From the NCBI GenBank assembly GCA_902775835.1, contig CACYNZ010000014.1, positions 1 through 23,079 on the forward strand: a stretch of DNA of 23,079 nt, in the 5' to 3' direction. This DNA is from an uncultured Eubacteriales bacterium. Its GTDB lineage: Bacteria > Bacillota_A > Clostridia > Christensenellales > Aristaeellaceae. Positions within the stretch are counted from its first letter, which is position 1; every line of letters begins with the position of its first letter. Both the position numbers and the translations under genes were made by a program. Positions 1-7,500 of this stretch are shown one piece after another. Below the pieces are notes generated by a model, which was not told the DNA's origin, did no database searches, and was given only the letters and a program-made list of their open reading frames with translations.

Positions 1-31
1 GGGCCCGGAGTTTTCTTTTGCCTTGATGGGG

Positions 32-1615
32 TCAGGGCTTTGCGGTTTCCTCCGCGTCGTCCTCGTCATCGTCGTCTTCCTCTTCCAGATCATCGTCTTC
101 AGAGGCTTCCGGCAGTGCTTCCGCATCATCCACATCCTCGGTCAGGTTCGGCTGATAGGCAGCACCAGCTTCGGTGTACTGGACGTCTGCCTGGGCAATC
201 CAGGCATTGTAGGCTTCATTGATCACTGTGTTATGCAGGGTTTCCTCAAGCTCATCACGGATGGTGGCCTTGACTTCGTCGGTCAGTTCAATGGCGCCGG
301 AGGGCACATCACGGGTATACTCGATGATGTGCACGCCGAAGCTGGAGACATAGGGCTTGGAGATGTCGCCCACATGATCCACGGAGAAGGCGGCTTCGGT
401 GAAGACAGGATCATAGATGGAGGAATCGGCGAACACGGAGTAGCCGTCTGTCTTGTAGGGCTCGGATTCCATGCCCGGATCCGTGCCGTACTCGGCGATC
501 AGGTCAGCAAAGGGCGTGCCGGATTCATACTTGGCCATGATCTCGTCAATGGTATCCTGCACGGAAGCGAGAACCGCCTCTCTTGCGGCGTCCACTTCTT
601 CCTGGGTCACAGGCACCAGAGTGGGTTCCTCGGTTGCGGCAGGCGCTTCGGTCACAGCGGTTTCAGCGGCAGCTTCGGTCTCAGCGGCCTCGGCAGGCGC
701 TTCGGTCACAGCGGTTTCAGCGGCAGCTTCGGTCTCAGCGGCTTCGGCGGGCGCTTCGGTCACAGCGGTTTCAGCGGCAGCTTCGGTCTCAGCGGCCTCG
801 GCAGGCACTTCCGTTTCATCGGCTTCGGCTTCATCGGCGTTCTGCTGTTCTTCGAAGCGTGCCAGGAGATCCTGATACTTGGTCAGCAGCTCGTCATCCA
901 CCTTCAGCAGGATATGCTTGACGCCGCGGAATCCTTCAGGCGTATAGTAGGGGGAGACGGAGTAATACTGCACATTGATCTCATAGGCACCGGGGTCATT
1001 GGCGTACTGGTCCATGTCGGCCTGCACATGCTCGTTGAAGGCGTTCATGACGTCCTCGTCGCTGACGGACAGATCCTTGGCCAGCTCATCGCCGACCTTG
1101 TTCATGATCAGGTTCTCGGTGGCATCGGTGAGCATGGTGGTCTTGTCATAGCCGTAGCTGGCGGCAATGGCTTCAGCATTTTCACGGGCAGATGCCTTTT
1201 CTTCCTCGGTGGCATCTTCGGCGGGCGTAAGGCCGAACATGCTCAGGATCTGTTCCACCACGGAATTGTAATTGGCTTCCACCTGGGCGTTGAGGGCATC
1301 GAGTTCCTCGCTGCTCAGCTGATCCGCGTGGAATTCGGCGGCCTTTTCGTCAAAGAAGATTTTCTGAAGCATGGTGTCCATGGCCATCTGACGGACGATG
1401 CCCTGGGATTCCTCATCCGAGAGGTCATACCCGTAGTTGGAGTAATAGGCGATGATCATATCGACATAGCTGTCTACTTCCGACTTGAGCACCTGACGTC
1501 CATTGACGGTGGCAAGCACCGGATCCTCAGTGCTTTCCGCCAGGCCCAGGGGGCACAGGCAGGTCAGGAGAAGCGCCAGGGACAGCAAAAGTGCGGTTAT
1601 CCTGTTTCTGTTCAT
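32..1615 (-). CDS. SurA/PrsA-type parvulin peptidyl-prolyl isomerase, exported, with repeat insertion
   Basis: The 527-residue product is probably an extracytoplasmic foldase that catalyses cis-trans isomerisation of prolyl bonds in secreted proteins. Residues 1-26 form a signal peptide (MNRNR, hydrophobic core, LGLA before EST). A Cys is present in the core, but LLTC is a poor lipobox, so cleavage by signal peptidase I looks likelier. Residues 30-200 resemble the SurA_N/trigger-like helical part. The parvulin (PPIC) domain begins with GVKHILLK (231-238) and resumes at about 360 with FADLIAEYGTDPG and ends near SFGVHIIEYTRD (425-436). Between these pieces lies an insertion of about 80 residues rich in Ala, Glu and Thr with three tandem 18-aa repeats. 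The C terminus (493-527) is a nearly pure Asp/Glu tail. The start was chosen at 1615 because AAAGGA lies just upstream and the signal peptide begins there; an in-frame ATG at 1693 lies inside the promoter. It has its own promoter and follows the MATE gene. Confidence 0.85.
   Translation of the reverse strand: MNRNRITALLLSLALLLTCLCPLGLAESTEDPVLATVNGRQVLKSEVDSYVDMIIAYYSNYGYDLSDEESQGIVRQMAMDTMLQKIFFDEKAAEFHADQLSSEELDALNAQVEANYNSVVEQILSMFGLTPAEDATEEEKASARENAEAIAASYGYDKTTMLTDATENLIMNKVGDELAKDLSVSDEDVMNAFNEHVQADMDQYANDPGAYEINVQYYSVSPYYTPEGFRGVKHILLKVDDELLTKYQDLLARFEEQQNADEAEADETEVPAEAAETEAAAETAVTEAPAEAAETEAAAETAVTEAPAEAAETEAAAETAVTEAPAATEEPTLVPVTQEEVDAAREAVLASVQDTIDEIMAKYESGTPFADLIAEYGTDPGMESEPYKTDGYSVFADSSIYDPVFTEAAFSVDHVGDISKPYVSSFGVHIIEYTRDVPSGAIELTDEVKATIRDELEETLHNTVINEAYNAWIAQADVQYTEAGAAYQPNLTEDVDDAEALPEASEDDDLEEEDDDDEDDAEETAKP
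642..803 (-). repeat. three tandem 54-bp repeats inside the foldase gene
   Basis: Three head-to-tail 54-bp units (642-695, 696-749, 750-803) are nearly identical at the DNA level. Each encodes an 18-residue unit of the type AEAAETEAAAETAVTEAP. The length is a multiple of three, so copy-number change would keep the frame. The block is a plausible disordered linker and a slippage-prone coding minisatellite. Confidence 0.95.
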
Positions 1616-1632
1616 GATGTCATTCCTTTCTG

Positions 1633-1649
1633 TCTCCGCATTGCGGAGA
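1633..1649 (-). other. 5' leader stem-loop of the foldase gene
   Basis: A perfect 7-bp inverted repeat, TCTCCGC with GCGGAGA around a 3-nt loop, lies between the promoter -10 and the ribosome binding site. It would sit near the 5' end of the transcript and could stabilise the mRNA or modulate initiation. No function is shown by sequence alone. Confidence 0.5.
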
Positions 1650-1664
1650 AATGAGTACGCTGAA

Positions 1665-1693
1665 ATTATCCCACGCGATATGGGGGAATTCAA
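1665..1693 (-). promoter_or_regulatory. sigma-A-type promoter of the foldase gene
   Basis: On the minus strand, TTGAAT (1693-1688) is separated by exactly 17 nt from GATAAT (1670-1665). The predicted start lies about 45 nt before the ATG at 1615. The promoter sits between the MATE stop codon and the foldase start. Confidence 0.7.
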
Positions 1694-1720
1694 GAAATCT
1701 CGGGAAATGTTACAGTCTAT

Positions 1721-3073
1721 TCATGAATGCATTCCGGTGTCGATCAGGCGCATGCGCCGGCGGTAGCCCCACATGAGCAGGACGGCTGCGCCGATCCAGG
1801 CCGTGATCTCGGAAAAGTATACGCCCCATTCCCCGAAAAAAAGGGGGAGGATCAGAGCACTGGCGATGCGGCAGATGAGTTCCACGCCGCCGGACAGCAT
1901 GGGGACGAAGGTGTCGCCGATGCCCTGGAGGGTGGAGCGGAAGACGAAGAGCAGGTACAGGAAGGGCAGACCGGAGGCCATGATAATCAGGAAGCGGTAG
2001 CCGTAGAGGAGCACCTGCTTCACGATTGCCGGATCGTCTTCCACAAACAGGGAGAGCAGGTTTCTGCCGAACAGGATCATGACGGCCGTGATGGTCAGGG
2101 CCACGCCGGTGGCGATCCAGGCGGAGTGCCGCAGGCCTTCCCGGATCCGGTCTGTGCGTCCGGCGCCCAGGTTCTGCCCGGCAAACGTGCCCATGGCATT
2201 CCCGATGGCGGTCCCGCACATTTCCAGCATGCCCTGAAGACGCGAGGCGGCGTTGTACCCGGCCATGAAGATGAAGCCGAAGCCGTTGACCACGCGCTGC
2301 AGCACCAGTCCGCCCAGCGAAATGATGAGGTTCTGGAACGCGATGGGCGCGCCGAGCCGGATCAGCCGGCGCATCATGACAGGATCCGGCTTCAGGTCCT
2401 GACGCGATGCGTGCAGTACCGGCAGGTGCCAGATGGCGAGCAGGCACACAGCGGAGGAAACCGCCTGGCTTGCGGTGGTGGCCAGGGCGGCGCCGGTGAC
2501 GCCCAGATGCACGACCATGACCAGCAGAATGTCCAGCAGGATATTGCAGACGGTGGCCAGGGTAAGCGCCAGAAGCGGTGTGCGGCTGTCACCCACGGCG
2601 TGCAGGAAGCCGGCCATGAGGTTGTAGGCCATGATCAGGGGCAGGCCGGCAAAGACAACGCGCAGATAGGTACGCGTCATGTCCACTGTGTTTTCCGGAA
2701 AGTCCAGGACACGCAGCATGGGCGTGAGGCATGTCTGGGCAGTGATTTCCAGCACAATGACCGTGAAAATGGACAGAAGAATGCTCTGGCCCACGGCCCG
2801 CCTGAGCCGCGGATGGTCCCCGGCGCCGAAGGACTGGGCAATCTGAATGCCGAAGCCCTGGGCCAGGCCCATGGCGATGGAAAGCACAAGCCAGTCCAGC
2901 CAGCCGGACCCGGACACGGCCGCCAGGGCGGCCACGCCCTCCCCGCGTCCGATGACCAGGGCGTCCACAAGATTGTAGAGCTGCTGCAGAATATTGCCGG
3001 CGGCAATAGGCAGGCAGAAAGCGAGAATATGCCGGGCAGGCCGGCCGGTGGTCATATCCCGTACACGGGGCAT
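1721..3073 (-). CDS. MATE family multidrug/cation efflux transporter
   Basis: The 450-residue membrane protein has the length and layout of MATE exporters (two six-helix bundles), which expel drugs or metabolites in exchange for Na+ or H+. Typical features are the N-terminal MTTGRPARHILAFCLPIAAGNILQQLYNLVDALVIGR segment split over residues 7-43, the GSGWLDW region, and a second-half equivalent IRLGAPIAFQNLIISLGG. It resembles the NorM/DinF-like clostridial MATE group; substrate is unknown. The start at 3073 is set by AGGAGG six bases upstream; a longer in-frame start at 3124 would lie upstream of a terminator hairpin. The gene is downstream of alaS on the same strand, separated by that terminator, and no clear own promoter was found. 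Confidence 0.9.
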   Translation of the reverse strand: MPRVRDMTTGRPARHILAFCLPIAAGNILQQLYNLVDALVIGRGEGVAALAAVSGSGWLDWLVLSIAMGLAQGFGIQIAQSFGAGDHPRLRRAVGQSILLSIFTVIVLEITAQTCLTPMLRVLDFPENTVDMTRTYLRVVFAGLPLIMAYNLMAGFLHAVGDSRTPLLALTLATVCNILLDILLVMVVHLGVTGAALATTASQAVSSAVCLLAIWHLPVLHASRQDLKPDPVMMRRLIRLGAPIAFQNLIISLGGLVLQRVVNGFGFIFMAGYNAASRLQGMLEMCGTAIGNAMGTFAGQNLGAGRTDRIREGLRHSAWIATGVALTITAVMILFGRNLLSLFVEDDPAIVKQVLLYGYRFLIIMASGLPFLYLLFVFRSTLQGIGDTFVPMLSGGVELICRIASALILPLFFGEWGVYFSEITAWIGAAVLLMWGYRRRMRLIDTGMHS

Positions 3074-3087
3074 AGGAAACCTCCTTG

Positions 3088-3116
3088 AAAAAAGCGCGGA
3101 GACATGCTCCGCGTTT
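3088..3116 (-). terminator. intrinsic terminator after alaS, abutting the MATE ribosome binding site
   Basis: Read on the minus strand, CGCGGAG and CTCCGCG pair around a 5-nt loop (3113-3095), followed by C and six T residues (3093-3088). The AGGAGG of the MATE gene begins only a few bases after the T-run. This should end most alaS transcripts and permit limited read-through into the transporter gene. Confidence 0.75.
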
Positions 3117-3142
3117 GGGGACAATCCGGGTCAGGGTAAGGG

Positions 3143-4942
3143 TCAGGCCTGAGGTCCGGTGATGACTGCCTTGATGCGGCGTACGCCGGCGGAAGAGGAC
3201 TCTTCCTTCTGGATCTTGAAGCTGCCCAGCTCGCCGGTATGCTCAGCATGCGGGCCGCCGCAGATTTCGAAGGAGAAATCACCCATCTTGTAGGTGCGGA
3301 CGCGTTCGCCGTACTTGTTCTCGAACAGGCCGATGGCGCCTTTGGCCTTGGCTTCGGGCACGGTCATTTCCTCGCAGACCACGGGAACGTCGGCGGCAAT
3401 GGCTTCATTGACCAGCTTCTCCACCTCGGCGAGCTCCTCCTTGGTCACCTTGCGGCCGAAGGAGAAGTCGAAGCGCAGACGCTCGGCGGTGATGTTGGAG
3501 CCCTTCTGGGCCACTTCGTCGCCCAGCACCTTGCGCAGGGCAGCGTGCAGAAGATGGGTGGCGGTGTGCAGACGCGCGGTCTCCACGGTCTGGTCGGCCA
3601 GGCCGCCCTTGAACTTCTGGTCAGCACCCTGATGGCTCAGTTCCTGATGCTTCTTGAAATGCTCGGCAAAGGCTTCGGTATCCACGCCCAGGCCGCGCTC
3701 CTTGGCCAGTTCCATCGTCATTTCGATGGGGAAGCCGAAGGTGTCATAGAGATGGAAGGCGCTCAGGCCGTCAATCTTGCCGTCCTGCACGCGGGAAGCC
3801 ACCTTGTCGAATTCCTTGGTGCCCTGCTTCAGGGTCTTGGCGAAGCGGGCTTCCTCCAGGCGCAGCTGCTCGAGCACGAAGGCGGAGTTGCGCTCCAGTT
3901 CCGGATACGCGTCCCTGTACTGGGCAATAATGACCTGTGCGATCTCGGCGGTAAAGCCTTCGGGCATGTTCAGCTGCATGCCGTAGCGCACGGCGCGGCG
4001 GATCAGACGGCGCAGAATGTAGCCCTGGTCCGTGTTGGAGGGGGACACACCGCGGTCATCGCCGAGAATGAAGGTGGAGGTGCGCATGTGGTCGGCAATG
4101 ATGCGGAAGGCACGGGTGGTGTCCTCGTCCGCTTCATACTCGCGGCCGCACAGCTCGCTGATCTTGGCAAGGATGCCGGTGAAGGCATCGGTGTCATACA
4201 CGGTTTTCTTGCCGTTGAGCACGCCGATGGTGCGCTCGAGGCCCATGCCCGTGTCCACGTTCTTCTTGCTCAGGGGAACGAAGGTGCCGTCCTTCTGCTT
4301 GTTGTACTGCATGAACACGTCATTCCAGATCTCCAGGTAATGACCGCAGGAGCAGGCAGGCGAGCAGTCGGGGCCGCAGGCGGGCTTGTCGGTGATAATG
4401 AACATTTCGGTGTCCGGGCCGCAGGGACCGGTGATGCCGGCAGGGCCCCACCAGTTGTTCTCCTTGGGCAGGTAGAACAGATGGGATTCCTTGACGCCCA
4501 TGGAGCGCCACAGGTCATGGCTTTCCTCGTCGCGGGGGCAGTCTTCATTGCCGGCGAACACGGAGAAGGCCAGACGGTCGGGATCAATGCCCAGGTATTC
4601 CGGGCTGGTCAGGAACTCCCAGGACCAGGAAATGGCTTCCTTCTTGAAATAATCGCCCAGGGACCAGTTGCCCAGCATTTCAAAGAAGGTCAGATGGCTG
4701 GCATCGCCCACGTCATCGATATCGCCGGTGCGGATGCACTTCTGTACGTCGGTGAGCCGGGTGCCGGCGGGATGCGGCGTGCCCATGAGATAGGGCACCA
4801 GGGGATGCATGCCGGCCGTGGTGAACAGAACGGTGGGATCGTTCTCCGGAATGACGGAAGCGGAAGGAATGCGGTGATGTCCCTTGCTTTCCATGAAAGC
4901 CTGGAACTTTTCGCGCAGCTCCGCGGAGGAAATCTGTTTCAT
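3143..4942 (-). CDS. alaS: alanine--tRNA ligase, short form lacking the C-Ala domain
   Basis: The product charges tRNA-Ala with alanine in the cytoplasm and should edit mischarged Ser/Gly. Class II catalytic-domain signatures include LFTTAGMHPLVPYL, the VQKCIRTGDIDDVG strand (66-79), FFEMLGNWSLGDYFK, and YLEIWNDVFMQY. The editing domain is present with its zinc ligands HTATH (H459, H463) and CGGPH (C561, H565); the latter has Pro where CGGTH is usual. The protein stops at residue 599, right after GVRRIKAVITGPQA, whereas full bacterial enzymes are about 870-880 residues, so the C-terminal oligomerisation/tRNA-elbow domain is absent. A Cys cluster, ACGPDCSPACSCGH (about 188-201), precedes YLEIWN. 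Short AlaRS of this kind occurs in Clostridia. The start at 4942 is preceded by GGGAGG; an upstream in-frame ATG (5086) lies beyond the promoter. Confidence 0.92.
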   Translation of the reverse strand: MKQISSAELREKFQAFMESKGHHRIPSASVIPENDPTVLFTTAGMHPLVPYLMGTPHPAGTRLTDVQKCIRTGDIDDVGDASHLTFFEMLGNWSLGDYFKKEAISWSWEFLTSPEYLGIDPDRLAFSVFAGNEDCPRDEESHDLWRSMGVKESHLFYLPKENNWWGPAGITGPCGPDTEMFIITDKPACGPDCSPACSCGHYLEIWNDVFMQYNKQKDGTFVPLSKKNVDTGMGLERTIGVLNGKKTVYDTDAFTGILAKISELCGREYEADEDTTRAFRIIADHMRTSTFILGDDRGVSPSNTDQGYILRRLIRRAVRYGMQLNMPEGFTAEIAQVIIAQYRDAYPELERNSAFVLEQLRLEEARFAKTLKQGTKEFDKVASRVQDGKIDGLSAFHLYDTFGFPIEMTMELAKERGLGVDTEAFAEHFKKHQELSHQGADQKFKGGLADQTVETARLHTATHLLHAALRKVLGDEVAQKGSNITAERLRFDFSFGRKVTKEELAEVEKLVNEAIAADVPVVCEEMTVPEAKAKGAIGLFENKYGERVRTYKMGDFSFEICGGPHAEHTGELGSFKIQKEESSSAGVRRIKAVITGPQA

Positions 4943-4985
4943 ACTCAATCGCCCTCCCAAAAACAAAAGCGAAATATACCGCGCC

Positions 4986-5014
4986 ATTATAGCAAAGGAA
5001 GCCAGTGTTTGCAA
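4986..5014 (-). promoter_or_regulatory. sigma-A-type promoter of alaS
   Basis: Minus-strand TTGCAA (5014-5009), a 17-nt spacer, then a consensus TATAAT (4991-4986). The leader is only about 37 nt, which leaves no room for a T-box riboswitch. Confidence 0.85.
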
Positions 5015-5058
5015 GGATTTACCGGCATCGGATCGCGGCGCGCAAAGAAGAAAACTGC

Positions 5059-5087
5059 TTGAGGAAGCCGGGGAAAACAGGTACAAT
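5059..5087 (+). promoter_or_regulatory. sigma-A-type promoter of the transglutaminase-like gene
   Basis: TTGAGG (5059-5064), a 17-nt spacer and TACAAT (5082-5087). The expected transcript starts near 5094, leaving a leader of about 20 nt that holds the GAGGAG ribosome binding site. It is back to back with the alaS promoter. Confidence 0.7.
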
Positions 5088-5112
5088 GTCGCCAGGAGAG
5101 GAGTGACAAGTC

Positions 5113-6501
5113 ATGCATGAAGTCATATCTGCGCTGAGCCTGCCCCTGCCGGAAGAAATCCTCAGACTCCGGGAAGCGGGTGAGACTGAGGAGGTCATGG
5201 AAGCCCTGGAGAGCTGGCTGAAGCGTCCGCTGCCGCAGATGCTGCGTAACCGCCTTCTGGTGGAACAGGAAAGAATGCGCCGGCTGAGCGGCGAGTATCC
5301 ATATACCCGGGAGGAAGTGCTCAGGCAGGCCATGGACGCCTTCCCGGCCATGACGGAAAAGGACTTCCGGCAGCTGGAACTGGAAGGCAAGATCTCCTTT
5401 CTCATGGACCATGGAAACAAGCGGTACTTTGTCCGGGCGGTGCCCACCCTGAAAGGGGACGCGGATGTGCGCCGCCGGTTCGGACTGAAGGTGGAAAGCG
5501 CGGACGCGAACCGGGATCCGCTGATGCGCGCGGTCATGGAGCGCGGAAATCTCCGGCGCCGGCTGACGCTGGAAATCGGCATCGGCATGAAAGAGGAAGC
5601 CTTCCGGCCCGGGCATTACCGGGCATGGCTGCCGCTTCCGCTGGAGCGGGACCAGCAGTCCGAGGTGGAGATTGAGGCAGGGGATGCGTATATCGCGGCT
5701 AGTGACGCGCCGCAGCGCACGGCCTTCTTTGAAAAGGACATGGAAAAGCCGGGCATGTTTTCCCTGAAATGCCGCTATGTAAACACCATCCGGTATGCGG
5801 ACCCGTGGAAGGGAAAGCCGGAGGTGCTCTATCCCGCCTCGCCCAAGCCCGGAGCGGAGGACCTGGCGGAGGACGGACTGTATATGCGCTTCACGCCCTA
5901 TCTGCGGCAGCTGGCCGCGGAGCTGACCCAGGACCTGAAGTCGGACCTGGAGCGCGCATGGGCATTCTACTGCTTTGTGACGCAGCAGGTGAAGTATTCC
6001 TTTGTGCGCGAATACTTCCTTCTGGACGCGCTGGGCGAATTCTGCGCCGTAAACTTACGGGGCGACTGCGGACTCCAGGCACTGCTGTTCATTCTTCTCT
6101 GCCGCATCAGCGGGATTCCGGCGCGCTGGCAGAGCGGACTGGCCATGGATGACCTGGACCCGGGCATGCATGACTGGGCACAGTTCTATCTCAGCGGCTG
6201 GGGCTGGCTGTTTGCGGACTGTTCCTTCGGCGGTAGCGCCTTCCGCAACGGCAGTGAGGAGCGGCACAGGTTCTATTTCGGGAACCTGGATCCCATGCGG
6301 TATGCTGCGGCGCGGACCTTTTTCGGCGAGTTTGACCCGCCCTGCCGGTTCATCCGGCACGATCCCTATGACAATCAGACGGGCGAGATCGAGCTTGACG
6401 GCCGGTCCCCGGACTGGACGGAGGTAAGGCGGGTGCACCGCCTGCTCCGGTGTGAGGAATGGACGGAACAGGGCTGGACCACGGTCTTTGAACAGAACTG
6501 A
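5113..6501 (+). CDS. transglutaminase-like domain protein
   Basis: The 462-residue protein has a C-terminal transglutaminase-like (papain-fold) domain. The catalytic triad can be placed at Cys319 (GDCGLQALLF), His353 (GMHDWAQFYL) and Asp369 (LFADCSFGG), matching the Cys-His-Asp order of the superfamily. Residues 1-300 carry no recognised domain: a charged helical N terminus, then a beta-rich stretch around 150-240 of the type found before such domains. There is no signal peptide or membrane helix, so it is probably cytoplasmic and more likely a peptidase or amidase-like enzyme than a cross-linker; substrate is unknown. The ATG at 5113 follows GAGGAG by about 10 nt and lies a short distance from a good promoter. 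It is monocistronic, ended by the hairpin at 6525-6563. Confidence 0.8.
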   Translation: MHEVISALSLPLPEEILRLREAGETEEVMEALESWLKRPLPQMLRNRLLVEQERMRRLSGEYPYTREEVLRQAMDAFPAMTEKDFRQLELEGKISFLMDHGNKRYFVRAVPTLKGDADVRRRFGLKVESADANRDPLMRAVMERGNLRRRLTLEIGIGMKEEAFRPGHYRAWLPLPLERDQQSEVEIEAGDAYIAASDAPQRTAFFEKDMEKPGMFSLKCRYVNTIRYADPWKGKPEVLYPASPKPGAEDLAEDGLYMRFTPYLRQLAAELTQDLKSDLERAWAFYCFVTQQVKYSFVREYFLLDALGEFCAVNLRGDCGLQALLFILLCRISGIPARWQSGLAMDDLDPGMHDWAQFYLSGWGWLFADCSFGGSAFRNGSEERHRFYFGNLDPMRYAAARTFFGEFDPPCRFIRHDPYDNQTGEIELDGRSPDWTEVRRVHRLLRCEEWTEQGWTTVFEQN

Positions 6502-6524
6502 CAGGCACACAAAAAAACGGCTGC

Positions 6525-6563
6525 GAAGGAGGAACTTCGTAAGGAAGTGCCTCCTTCCCTTTT
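6525..6563 (+). terminator. probable terminator after the transglutaminase-like gene
   Basis: AAGGAGG (6526-6532) pairs with CCTCCTT (6550-6556), extended inside by ACTTC/GAAGT around a 5-nt loop. A short TTTT run follows at 6560-6563. The U-tract is weak, so termination may be partial, but the stem is stable and well placed 25 nt after the stop codon. Confidence 0.6.
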
Positions 6564-6569
6564 AGAGGA

Positions 6570-6598
6570 TTGAAAGTGTTAGTCAACACTGGTATAAT
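6570..6598 (+). promoter_or_regulatory. strong sigma-A promoter with a palindrome filling the spacer
   Basis: TTGAAA (6570-6575), a 17-nt spacer and consensus TATAAT (6593-6598). The perfect inverted repeat AGTGTTAGTCAACACT (6575-6590) occupies the spacer almost exactly. A dimeric repressor bound there would block RNA polymerase, so this is a good operator candidate. No regulator gene is adjacent. Confidence 0.8.
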
Positions 6599-6632
6599 CA
6601 TCTCGATAAAACGGAATATTTGGAGGAAGCAT

Positions 6633-7223
6633 ATGATCGTCTATCATTATAGCCAGACATTAATGGAAGAGGATCATTTAGAGCCGGGCCATCTGAATTA
6701 TACGGATCTTTGTGAACCGTTCATGCAGGCATTGTTTCACGGTCGGGATTGCTTTTTCGGTATGCTCCTGAACGGCAAGTATATGTTCGCGGTACTCAAT
6801 AGATCACATCTCCGATACTGGGCAGATTATGCAAAATGGGCTACCGAAGGTTTGTTCGAGTATGTTCGTAAATACGAGTATCCTCAATGTGTCAGCCGTC
6901 TTCGCTGCAATTATTTCTGTACCGATCTCAGCGATTGCATTAGAATGTTTAATGAAGACTGGGGAGAAGAAGACGAAGAAGAAAAGCAGAAAGTGCATCT
7001 TTTTGAAGTCGAAGTCCCTGAAGACGGTCTGGAAATGAGAGATATTTCCATTTACGATGCCGCCTATGACGCGATTCATGATAGGCAAGACGTAGACACT
7101 GCGCTTAAGTATGCGAGAAAATACTTTGCCGGAGAGCATGGCGAGAAGCCCAATTGGGAATATTTGTCCGCAAGTAATGCAGTGGCTGTCAAAGACATCT
7201 CTCACTATCTGCGAGAACAGTAA
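6633..7223 (+). CDS. uncharacterised 196-aa protein, possibly DUF2441-like
   Basis: I do not recognise this gene with certainty. The layout (N-terminal IVYHYSQ, a central FEYVRKYEYPQCVSRLRCNYF stretch split around residues 75-94, a beta-rich acidic middle with HLFEVEVPEDG, and a late NWEYLS motif at 174-179) recalls DUF2441, a family seen in phage and accessory regions, some of whose members look like ADP-ribosyltransferase-fold proteins. That link is a tentative memory-based guess. There is no signal peptide or membrane helix. The ATG at 6633 follows TTTGGAGGAAGC; a longer in-frame start at 6570 overlaps the promoter and is rejected. Its composition is clearly more AT-rich than both neighbours, suggesting acquisition by transfer. 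It has its own promoter and operator-like site, and hairpins follow its stop codon. Confidence 0.7.
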   Translation: MIVYHYSQTLMEEDHLEPGHLNYTDLCEPFMQALFHGRDCFFGMLLNGKYMFAVLNRSHLRYWADYAKWATEGLFEYVRKYEYPQCVSRLRCNYFCTDLSDCIRMFNEDWGEEDEEEKQKVHLFEVEVPEDGLEMRDISIYDAAYDAIHDRQDVDTALKYARKYFAGEHGEKPNWEYLSASNAVAVKDISHYLREQ

Positions 7224-7290
7224 TGAGCATCATTCGTCCGAATTTGAGTTTATAGGGAATAGCTTCCTTTGTCCCCAATCATAACGAGCA

Positions 7291-7315
7291 TCGGATTTTG
7301 CCCCACAAAATCCGA
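7291..7315. other. perfect 10-bp inverted repeat downstream of the islet gene
   Basis: TCGGATTTTG (7291-7300) and CAAAATCCGA (7306-7315) pair around a 5-nt loop. It lies just before a longer perfect hairpin; together they could form a tandem 3' structure. No T-run follows, so by itself it is not a classic terminator. Confidence 0.6.
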
Positions 7316-7321
7316 GAGACA

Positions 7322-7354
7322 AAATAGGCGTGACCGCAATGGTCACGCCTATTT
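7322..7354. terminator. probable bidirectional terminator, perfect 14-bp stem
   Basis: AAATAGGCGTGACC (7322-7335) and GGTCACGCCTATTT (7341-7354) pair perfectly around the 5-nt loop GCAAT. The A-rich and T-rich outer ends make it usable in both directions. It lies between the convergent islet gene and glyQS. Confidence 0.65.
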
Positions 7355-7470
7355 CATATCCTTTTAGGTGGTTATACCCTGGCCCAACAATTATTTTACT
7401 GAGAAGCACGCTATTGTTGTGAGGAGCGAAGCGAGGTCGGATGAGGTGTAGACGAGAGCAAGCAAAACCT

Positions 7471-7500
7471 CGGGGCACCTTCCTTGCGGAGGGTGCCCCG
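7471..7500 (-). terminator. probable terminator of glyQS
   Basis: A 13-bp stem with one G-U pair (7471-7483 with 7488-7500) closes around the loop TTGC. It lies 39 nt past the glyQS stop codon; on the minus strand it is followed by AGGTTTTGC, a modest U-tract. Confidence 0.6.

Noticed and set aside
23..1654. Long plus-strand ORF opposite the foldase gene
   Set aside because: It mirrors a minus-strand gene with signal peptide, promoter and PPIase motifs; its Gly/Phe-rich repeats are the antisense of the Ala/Glu repeats.
1727..3088. 453-aa plus-strand ORF opposite the MATE gene
   Set aside because: Low-complexity His/Gly/Gln-rich translation without a family signature; antisense artefact in GC-rich DNA.
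3239..5062. 607-aa plus-strand ORF opposite alaS
   Set aside because: Antisense shadow of a clearly conserved synthetase gene.
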